This document shows, in pieces, positions 1-6,032 of a DNA stretch of 16,299 nt. Each line of letters opens with the position of its first letter. Positions within the stretch are counted from its first letter, which is position 1. The stretch is from an uncultured Opitutaceae bacterium (lineage in GTDB: Bacteria > Verrucomicrobiota > Verrucomicrobiia > Opitutales > Opitutaceae). Location: assembly GCA_903885525.1 (NCBI GenBank), contig CAISJA010000322.1:1-16299 (forward strand), written 5' to 3'. A model generated the notes under the pieces. That model was not told the DNA's origin. It saw nothing but the letters and a program-made list of their open reading frames with translations, and ran no database searches. Made by a program: the position numbers and the translations under genes.

Positions 1-348
1 GACCTCGAAACCTAATCGGCGCTGGACACCCAGCAGCCCGAGGGTGAGGACGGCCCCGGTCAGCAGCCAGGGATTAGGCAGGACGGGCGCTTCTCCGGCC
101 AGGATCAGCGCGGGCAACCGCCAGGCCGCAAGCAACCCCAGGGCGGCGAGGCCGGCCGACACGGCCAGCAAGACCCCCGGTCTGCTTTGGGGTGCGAAGA
201 CCTGCAGCAGTGCGGTGGTCGTCAGCAGGTTGGCCCAGGCGATAGCACCGGCGGACAGGAAAAGGTCGACCTTATCGTCGGTCCAGCGGGCCGCCGCGCC
301 GAGCGAGAGCCATGCGAGCATGACAATATGGGCAAGGAGCAGATTCAT
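1..348 (-). CDS. Partial membrane protein, probable third GT-C/GT39-like paralogue (N-terminus only)
   Basis: The first 116 codons of a gene that continues past the left edge; the frame is open to base 1. The visible part is hydrophobic, with about four potential membrane segments (residues ~1-20, 31-52, 58-78 and 93-107). Its opening matches those of the two large membrane glycosyltransferases further right: a first helix, then a short polar stretch with an aspartate (TDDKVDLFLS, against HPADRLLATF and HPADRLIGSA), then a second helix with an aromatic-small-N/H pattern (AWANLL, SWGNLV, FWGHVV). I therefore infer a third member of that family, but the diagnostic YDSLTYHLPR loop would lie outside the window. 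The ATG is chosen because an in-frame stop lies 13 codons upstream (the stop of the methyltransferase, in the same frame) and no better start intervenes. It follows the methyltransferase by 39 bp and is probably co-transcribed. No Shine-Dalgarno motif is visible. Confidence 0.65.
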   Translation of the reverse strand, partial: MNLLLAHIVMLAWLSLGAAARWTDDKVDLFLSAGAIAWANLLTTTALLQVFAPQSRPGVLLAVSAGLAALGLLAAWRLPALILAGEAPVLPNPWLLTGAVLTLGLLGVQRRLGFEV

Positions 349-387
349 ACGGACGCGCTCAAGCGGCAGGTTGTCTCCCGGCGGTCT

Positions 388-960
388 TCATTTCTGTAAC
401 ATCGCGTAACAGTTGAATCCGAGGAGGAATCTCTGGAAGGCGGCGAGGGTGAAATCGTGCCTGCCGGCGAGGAGTTGCAGGTCGCCCCGGCTGTAGTAGT
501 GTCGGTGGTCGGCGATCTCCGGCCCCGATATCACCTTGAGCCTGAAGGCGAGGAATTCGAGGACCGGCTTGGCCAGCGGGGTCGGAGTGGTCAGTAGAAC
601 CTGTCCGTCCGGCCGCAGCACGCGCCGGAACTCCTGGAAGAGCACATCCACCTGATCCAAGGGGATGTGTTCCAGCACGGCGAGGATAGTCACGCTGTCA
701 AAGCTCTCGTCTGGAAAGTCCAGACGGTCGCGAAACGCCGACTGGCGGATTTCAAGGTTGTCACCGATCCGCCCCGGATCGGCGTCGTAGTCGATCCCGA
801 CCCCATGTTGGATAACATCCTGCACCGAACGGAGGAAGAGCGCCTGGTGGCCGCAGCCAAAGTCGAGGACGCGCGACCCGTAGGGGAGGGCGCGGCGCAC
901 GACTCGAGCGCGCAAACGGCAGATCAGCAGGTCAAAGGGATTGAAATCCTTGGTGCCCAT
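388..960 (-). CDS. Class I SAM-dependent methyltransferase (Methyltransf_11/23-like)
   Basis: A 190-aa protein with the ordered motifs of a small Rossmann-fold methyltransferase. The glycine-rich SAM motif I is VLDFGCGH at residues 31-38. The acidic end of the second strand is GIDYDA at 55-60, with D57 likely to bind the ribose. The post-II segment is ILAVLEHI at 92-99, and the motif III strand is LRPDGQVLLTTPTP at 115-128. This pattern is typical of UbiE/UbiG-like enzymes that methylate small molecules or sugars. In a glycan cluster the likely role is O-methylation of a sugar or of a glycan end, but the sequence does not show the substrate. It lacks a signal peptide and membrane segments, so it should act in the cytoplasm. 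It starts 15 bp after the DPM-like GT2 gene, which indicates one operon. The length is on the short side for the family but all core motifs are present. Confidence 0.85.
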   Translation of the reverse strand: MGTKDFNPFDLLICRLRARVVRRALPYGSRVLDFGCGHQALFLRSVQDVIQHGVGIDYDADPGRIGDNLEIRQSAFRDRLDFPDESFDSVTILAVLEHIPLDQVDVLFQEFRRVLRPDGQVLLTTPTPLAKPVLEFLAFRLKVISGPEIADHRHYYSRGDLQLLAGRHDFTLAAFQRFLLGFNCYAMLQK

Positions 961-975
961 CGCGCAGAAATCATC

Positions 976-1929
976 CTACCCGCGCGCAGCACCACGCATG
1001 CGTTTGACGGTGACGCGTTCCAATTCGAGCAACCGCTGGTTGATCGTGCTCAGGATCAGGCCGAGCGATAGGCTGACCGCCGCGAGCATGAACCCGGAGA
1101 GGGCCAGGATCGCACTTGCGCGGCTGACCACCCGGTGCAGTTCCACCAGTTCCACTGCGGGCGGCACGGCAAAACCGAGGCTGACGAGGTAGATGCCCAG
1201 GCCGATCGAGCCGAAAAGGGTGAGCGGCTTGTAGGCACGCAGCAGCAGGAAGAGGCGCAGCAGGACGCGGATCCCGTCCGGGATGGTCTTCAGCTTGGAG
1301 TGGCTGCCATGGGGACGCTCGCCATAGGGGGCTTCCATCTCCCGGATGACATGGCCCCGGTAAAGGCTTTGGACTGTGAGTTCGGTCTCGACGTCGAAGC
1401 CGCGGGAGGTGATGGGAATGGCCAGGCCGCATTCGCGAGTGAAGGCCCGGTAACCGGAAAAGATGTCCGAAATGTTGGCGGAGAAGATCCGGTTGATGAT
1501 CCAGCAGACCATCTGATTGCCGGCCACGTGGAACTTGCGGAAGGACTTGTCGGAGTACTGCTGTAGGCGGGCCGCCACCGTCATGTCGGCGTCGCCGTGC
1601 AGGATCGGCTCGATCAGGGCATGGACGGCAGTGGGGTCGTAGGTGCCGTCGCCGTCCACCATCACGATGATGTCCTCCTGGACGGTCTCGAAGATCGTGG
1701 CAACCACGTACCCTTTGCCCTGCCGCTTCTCGCGGATCACAGTGGCGCCGGCCTCGCGGGCGAACTCGGCGGTGCGGTCTGTGCAATTATTGTCGTAGAC
1801 GTAGATGGCCGCCTCGGGCAGCTGGGCCCGAAAGTCACGGACCACCTGCGCAATCGTCCTCTCCTCCTGATAGCAGGGGATGGTGACGGCGATGCTGGGG
1901 GTGCTGGAGGTTGACTGGACTGAGGCCAT
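976..1929 (-). CDS. DPM1-like family 2 glycosyltransferase with C-terminal membrane helices
   Basis: A 317-aa GT-A enzyme. The fold starts at residue ~12 (IAVTIPCYQEERTI). Next come YDNNCTDRT at 45-53, the metal-binding DGD in VDGDGTYDP at 91-99, and GFDVETEL at 177-184, followed by GSHSKLKTIPDG at 208-219. The last two resemble the acceptor region of dolichyl/polyprenyl-phosphate mannosyltransferase-like enzymes. Two hydrophobic segments follow (~235-255 and 271-293), so the catalytic domain should sit on the cytoplasmic face, anchored by its C-terminus. From family knowledge, the expected reaction is transfer of a sugar from a nucleotide donor to polyprenyl phosphate. In this cluster it would supply the lipid-linked donor for the membrane GT-C-like enzymes (inference). 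The sugar cannot be read from sequence. It is separated by 90 bp from the acyltransferase gene and by 15 bp from the methyltransferase gene. No Shine-Dalgarno sequence precedes the ATG. Confidence 0.88.
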   Translation of the reverse strand: MASVQSTSSTPSIAVTIPCYQEERTIAQVVRDFRAQLPEAAIYVYDNNCTDRTAEFAREAGATVIREKRQGKGYVVATIFETVQEDIIVMVDGDGTYDPTAVHALIEPILHGDADMTVAARLQQYSDKSFRKFHVAGNQMVCWIINRIFSANISDIFSGYRAFTRECGLAIPITSRGFDVETELTVQSLYRGHVIREMEAPYGERPHGSHSKLKTIPDGIRVLLRLFLLLRAYKPLTLFGSIGLGIYLVSLGFAVPPAVELVELHRVVSRASAILALSGFMLAAVSLSLGLILSTINQRLLELERVTVKRMRGAARG

Positions 1930-2019
1930 TGAGTGCTACGGGCGTGCGGCGGGTGGTTGCGGTTTGGGCCTCAAGCTAGTGCCGGTTTGTCGCAGTATGT
2001 CGACAGAGATTCGGTTGTG

Positions 2020-3165
2020 TCAGGGCGCGGGCACGAGTGCCACGCGGTGGGAGACGACATAGGCCTTGAAGCGTTCCCAGCCTGCATGGGTCCAGGCGAT
2101 CGCCAAGGCTGCGGTTAGGCAGATGAGAACGATGAGTTCCGGCAGCCGCCGGCAGGCCTCGATGCAGTCCTGGTAGCGCCATGCCGTGTAATACAGGACG
2201 AGGATGTGCCAGAGATATATCTCCAGGGTGTACTGGCCGAGGAATGAGGCGGTGCCCGCCCGGGGACTCCAGCCGAGCTGTAGGCCGCAAGCCAGCGCCA
2301 GGACGACGGCGAGATCGTACACCAGGATCTCGGGTCGCACATAGGCGAGGTCGAGGTTGTTGCGCTCGAAGTGCTCACCCACGACCGAACGGTCGGTGTG
2401 CTGGATGAGATTCCAGGCCATGGCTGCGGTGGCGATGGCCAGGGCGATCTTCCAAAGGGTCCGGTAAGGGATGGAGCCCAGGGTTGTGGCGAGGCTGCGG
2501 AAATGCAGTCCGGCAAAGAAGTAAAAGAGCCAGAACAGGGGATCCGGTCGGCCCCAGCGATAGTAGTCGAGCCGCCCGGTGTAGCAGAGCCAGCCGAGGG
2601 CAAGATGGACCAGCAGCAGCAGGGCTGTGAGCCCCGTGGCGAACCGGTCCGCGCCGACCGCGGGGGCCGCACGTCCGAGCCACCCCGGCAGGGCCTTCAG
2701 GAAGGGCTGAGCGACATAAAGCAGGATGATGAGCGGGATGAAGTACAGCGTGGGCTCAACACCCGTATAGAATAGACGTCCGAGCAGCCAGGCCAACTTA
2801 TCCTCCGCCGCCTTCCATTCCGGATAGTGGTTGAGGTAGAAGAAGGACAGGAGGCTCACGAGGAGATAGGGGTAGACAATCCGGCGGAACCGGCCGCCGT
2901 AGTATTCCCCGAGGGACTGCTGCTTCCGCGACCTGCCGGCCAGGAGCCCGGAGAGGAATACGAACAGCGGCACGGCGAAGATGAAGGCCTGGTTCAGGAA
3001 CAGGCCGAGGTAGAAGGATGGGCTCCAGGCGAAGGTGTCGGTCGTGACGAAGCTGCCGGCGAAGTGGATGCTGACGACGCCGAAGATGCTCCAGCCGCGC
3101 AGCGTGTCGATGTAGGCGTTGCGGGCTGGGGAAGGGTCGGAGGTTGGGGCGGTCGCGGGGTTCAT
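2020..3165 (-). CDS. Membrane acyltransferase family 3 (OafA/WecH-like O-acyltransferase)
   Basis: A 381-aa polytopic protein. Its N-terminus has the acyltransferase-3 signature YIDTLRGWSIFGVVSIHFAG at residues 18-37, including the R-x10-H pair R23/H34 that is important in this family. About ten hydrophobic segments follow, and near the C-terminus is the typical FLGQYTLEIYLWHILVL segment (308-324). Such proteins move an acyl group, usually acetyl from acetyl-CoA, across the membrane onto a sugar of a surface polysaccharide. Acetylation of the glycan made by this cluster is the natural inference. No SGNH hydrolase domain is fused, so this is the membrane-only form. The start codon overlaps the stop of the upstream GT-C-like gene by 4 bp (ATGA), which suggests translational coupling and supports the start. 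An AAGGA stretch lies 11 bases before the ATG, a possible but distant ribosome-binding site. Acyl donor and target sugar are unknown. Confidence 0.9.
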   Translation of the reverse strand: MNPATAPTSDPSPARNAYIDTLRGWSIFGVVSIHFAGSFVTTDTFAWSPSFYLGLFLNQAFIFAVPLFVFLSGLLAGRSRKQQSLGEYYGGRFRRIVYPYLLVSLLSFFYLNHYPEWKAAEDKLAWLLGRLFYTGVEPTLYFIPLIILLYVAQPFLKALPGWLGRAAPAVGADRFATGLTALLLLVHLALGWLCYTGRLDYYRWGRPDPLFWLFYFFAGLHFRSLATTLGSIPYRTLWKIALAIATAAMAWNLIQHTDRSVVGEHFERNNLDLAYVRPEILVYDLAVVLALACGLQLGWSPRAGTASFLGQYTLEIYLWHILVLYYTAWRYQDCIEACRRLPELIVLICLTAALAIAWTHAGWERFKAYVVSHRVALVPAP

Positions 3166-6017
3166 GGCGTGCGGTATCCTTCGATTTGGAGCGTACGGAA
3201 AAGGTAGTACAGCTGGGCGGGATTGGCGATGGTCTCGGGGTGGTGGCGGACGACCACCTTGCGGTTCTCATGGATGCCGAATTGCCGGTAGTGGTCGCGG
3301 GCCCCTGCCTCCAGCGGCACGCCCTTGGCCTGCAGGTAGCCCTTCACGTCGGGGTTGTCCTCAAGGTATTGTTTCCAGTCGGGCTCCGGGTCGACCTTCA
3401 CGTTGCGCAGCTCGATGACGTTTCGGCCAGGTCCGGGCTTCAGCGGCAGGCTGACCCTGGCCCAGCTTGTGCTGCCCTGCAGATGGACGGAGTGGACGAG
3501 CTCGCCGTTGAGGAGGACGTCGAGGTCGGCGCTTTCCCGGGCGTAGAGACAGACATCGAAGGTGAGGTCGAGGCGGCGTAGTTGGTCCGCCTCCGGCACC
3601 TCGAGGTGCACGACGGGTGCCTTCGACCAGCGGAACAGGGGCAGCTTCCACTGCGGATAGGGCCCCTCGGCCATTTCGAGGCCCTTGAACTCCACGAAGT
3701 GCGGGCAGGGCAGGGCGATGAGCTCGTCGGCGAACAGCTTCTGCGGGTCGTCCGGCGTCTCGATGTCGGAAGGCACGCTCCTAAACAGGTAGGGAATCTC
3801 GATGAAGCCAACCTGGGCACCGGTCGGCGAGTCTAGGAGGGTGGCCGTGAAGCCGCGGAATGGGCGGGTCACGGAGGCCCTGGCCTCACCGGTCGCTTCC
3901 AGGGTGGCAAGCGTCTCGTGGGAGCCGTCGACGTAATCGACCCCCAGCACGAGGCGTGCGTGGTCCTGGGGGTTGAGGCCGGCGACCTTGACACCTAGGT
4001 CCTTGTAGCGGTCCGGCTCCCGGTTCTTGTAGTAGACTTGGACGAGGACATTCCGGTTCTGGCCGGAGGAAGCCACGGAACTAGGATTAGGCAGCAGCCC
4101 GTAGTAGTCTGCCGAGAGCAGGTTGCTGCCGATGGTCCCGAGGAATTCGACGCCGGCCGTCGGCTTCGAGGGGAAGGGGACGATGGTGAAGGCGGAGCGC
4201 TGCTCGATGTTGGTGTAGGCGACCTTCCGCGGGAAGCCCCACTCAGAAAAGACATTGTACTGGTCGCCGAGCACCTTCGGGCTGGCAACAAACCGCTGGT
4301 GCCGCCGGTGCGTCATCAGGAGGAAGGCGCGCTCGTTGTCATTGGTGGAGTTGAAATTAACGAACGGCTGCTCGGCCATGCGTTGGGTGAGCAGGGCGGG
4401 CAGCAGCGGGAGCGCCCGAGGAACCGGCTCGTGCCGCCAGAGCGGGGCGAAGGGCCGGCTCGTGTTGTGGAGGAGGTACACCCCGTCGCTCCAGGCGGCG
4501 CAGGCCAGCAACACGATGAGTAGGTCGCGGAACTGCCGCCGCCAGTTGGCGGATGCCAGGCCTTCGTCGATGCAGATCGCCGCGCAGGGGCTGAGGACCA
4601 GGAGGCAGGCCACGAAATACCGCTGGTTATACAGCGACCAGCGGTCGAGCAGGCAGTAGGTCAGGAACCAGCCGGCGCCGAGGAGCGCGTACCAGAAGAC
4701 CTCCGTCGGGACGCGCCGCCACCGGGCGAGGCTCAGCAGGGCGCAGAGGATGAAGAAGGGTCCGGCGAACCCGAAGAACACGTGGTCCTCGTTGAGGTCC
4801 GGAGGGAAGAGATAGAACTCCGAGAAGGCGTGCGCCGGGTTCCAGTGGGGGAAGAGCGTGCGTTTGGCCCAGGTGTTCAGCGTCTCGGTGAACTTTGGGT
4901 CGTCTGTGAAGCGGTGGAGCGGCTCGAGGAAGGTCTGGGCCAGGTAGGCCTCGGTCGTCTGGACGGCGCTCTCGGCGCGGAACGGCCGATTGAGGGTGTA
5001 GTCGTACTGCTTGGTCTGCCACTGGCCCTTGGCCAGCACATTGATGACGGCGAAGGGGGCGGCGAGGGCGGCGGCAAGCGCCAGCGGCGCGATCCAGGCC
5101 TTGGCCCCGCGAGCGAAGCCCTGCAGGGCGCCGCGCCGCCAGGCCCGCCACGCAAGCCCCAGCAGGATCAGTCCCCCGGCCGGGGCGAAGAAGATGACGG
5201 TGAGCTTCGATCCGGCACCGACCCCCGCCGCGAGCCCCGCCACGAGCGCGTCGCGCCGCCGCCGGGTGGATCGCCAGCGCAACACGTACACGAGGGCGAC
5301 GAGGAGGACCGAGGCGGTCGGCAGGTCGTTGGTGGTCGCCGTGGCCTGGGCGAGGATCTGGGTGGAGGTGAGGGCCAGGGCCGCCGCCAGCAGGGAGGAG
5401 TTGGCCGTGGCCCCGGCGATCCGGGCAAGGCGGTGCACCGCCACGCCGCACACGCCCCAGGTCGCCAGATTCAGGAAGTTCAGCACCTGCAGCGGCGGGC
5501 CGTAGAGCATGGCCCAGAGCTGGAGCAGGTTGAAATTGAAGGGGAAATAGATCTGGCGGTCGTTGCCCGTGTAGAAATGCCAGAGCTTCTGCTGCCCCAT
5601 GTAGATCATCGCCCGGGGCAGGTGGTACGTCAGCGAGTCGTAGTTGTTCGGCAGGTAGGTGGCCGCGATCCTGATGCTGGCGATCGTGACCGGGGCGAGC
5701 AGGGCGGTGATTGCGATCACGAGGAGCCGCGAGTGCTGGTCCGCAGGCACCCTGGGTTCCGCAGCCGGCTCCGGGGCGGGCAGGAGCCGGTGGACGAGCA
5801 GGGCGAGCATGACGGCGAGGCCGAGCGAGGTGCGCAGGAACCATGCATCCGTGCCGAGCCGGTGCAGCTCCGAGAGCAGCAGGCTGGTGACGACGAGGTT
5901 ACCCCAGCTCAGCCCAAAGGTCGCGAGCAGGCGGTCCGCCGGGTGGCGCGCGAGGCGGATCGCGCACACGTAGGAGGCGGTGGCGAGGCCGAGGAAGTGG
6001 AGCAGGAAGGGGAACAT
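3162..6017 (-). CDS. GT-C membrane glycosyltransferase (GT39/PMT_2-like) with large C-terminal domain
   Basis: A 951-aa protein with two parts. Residues ~1-520 contain about 12-14 membrane segments. The first large loop carries NNYDSLTYHLPR (124-135), the hallmark of bacterial GT39-like proteins, and D127 is the best catalytic-aspartate candidate. From family knowledge such enzymes use polyprenyl-phosphate sugars on the outer side of the cytoplasmic membrane. Residues ~530-951 form a long, mostly polar region, probably beta-rich, that I cannot assign to a family. Near its end lies a PDV-HY-EGR-type module (881-921). It is paralogous along its whole length to the protein at 8876-6033: PPDLNEDHVFFGFAGP (405-420) and WSLYNQRYF (460-468) are identical in both. 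At 951 aa it is far longer than usual GT39-like proteins of roughly 450-600 aa. It starts 15 bp after its paralogue and overlaps the acyltransferase start by 4 bp. Acceptor and sugar are unknown. Confidence 0.8.
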   Translation of the reverse strand: MFPFLLHFLGLATASYVCAIRLARHPADRLLATFGLSWGNLVVTSLLLSELHRLGTDAWFLRTSLGLAVMLALLVHRLLPAPEPAAEPRVPADQHSRLLVIAITALLAPVTIASIRIAATYLPNNYDSLTYHLPRAMIYMGQQKLWHFYTGNDRQIYFPFNFNLLQLWAMLYGPPLQVLNFLNLATWGVCGVAVHRLARIAGATANSSLLAAALALTSTQILAQATATTNDLPTASVLLVALVYVLRWRSTRRRRDALVAGLAAGVGAGSKLTVIFFAPAGGLILLGLAWRAWRRGALQGFARGAKAWIAPLALAAALAAPFAVINVLAKGQWQTKQYDYTLNRPFRAESAVQTTEAYLAQTFLEPLHRFTDDPKFTETLNTWAKRTLFPHWNPAHAFSEFYLFPPDLNEDHVFFGFAGPFFILCALLSLARWRRVPTEVFWYALLGAGWFLTYCLLDRWSLYNQRYFVACLLVLSPCAAICIDEGLASANWRRQFRDLLIVLLACAAWSDGVYLLHNTSRPFAPLWRHEPVPRALPLLPALLTQRMAEQPFVNFNSTNDNERAFLLMTHRRHQRFVASPKVLGDQYNVFSEWGFPRKVAYTNIEQRSAFTIVPFPSKPTAGVEFLGTIGSNLLSADYYGLLPNPSSVASSGQNRNVLVQVYYKNREPDRYKDLGVKVAGLNPQDHARLVLGVDYVDGSHETLATLEATGEARASVTRPFRGFTATLLDSPTGAQVGFIEIPYLFRSVPSDIETPDDPQKLFADELIALPCPHFVEFKGLEMAEGPYPQWKLPLFRWSKAPVVHLEVPEADQLRRLDLTFDVCLYARESADLDVLLNGELVHSVHLQGSTSWARVSLPLKPGPGRNVIELRNVKVDPEPDWKQYLEDNPDVKGYLQAKGVPLEAGARDHYRQFGIHENRKVVVRHHPETIANPAQLYYLFRTLQIEGYRTP
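3255..3377 (-). other. PDV-HY-type module in the 951-aa GT-C-like protein
   Basis: This stretch encodes residues 881-921, with the pattern W-x2-YLE-x2-PDVK, then PLE-x-GA-x2-HY and G-x2-E-x-R. It lies about 30 residues from the C-terminus, in the part expected to be outside the cytoplasm. Related YL..NPDV...HY..G..EGR segments are known in some glycosyltransferases and secreted repeat proteins; their function is not established. Confidence 0.7.
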
Positions 6018-6032
6018 CGCGGGTCTTTGTAT

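Noticed and set aside
44..409. Plus-strand open frame at the left edge.
   Set aside because: It overlaps the partial membrane protein and the end of the methyltransferase, crosses their gap, and encodes no recognisable protein.
971..1786. Second minus-strand frame inside the DPM1-like gene.
   Set aside because: It is a frame-shifted shadow rich in R, P and H; the DPM1-like frame has all GT2 motifs.
1930..2019. Small inverted repeat TGTCG...CGACA after the acyltransferase stop.
   Set aside because: The stem is only five base pairs with an eight-base loop and no T-run, so it is not convincing as a terminator.
3162..3165. Possible frameshift or fusion between the 951-aa gene and the acyltransferase gene.
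   Set aside because: The junction is a standard ATGA stop-start overlap and both proteins have complete, independent domain ends.
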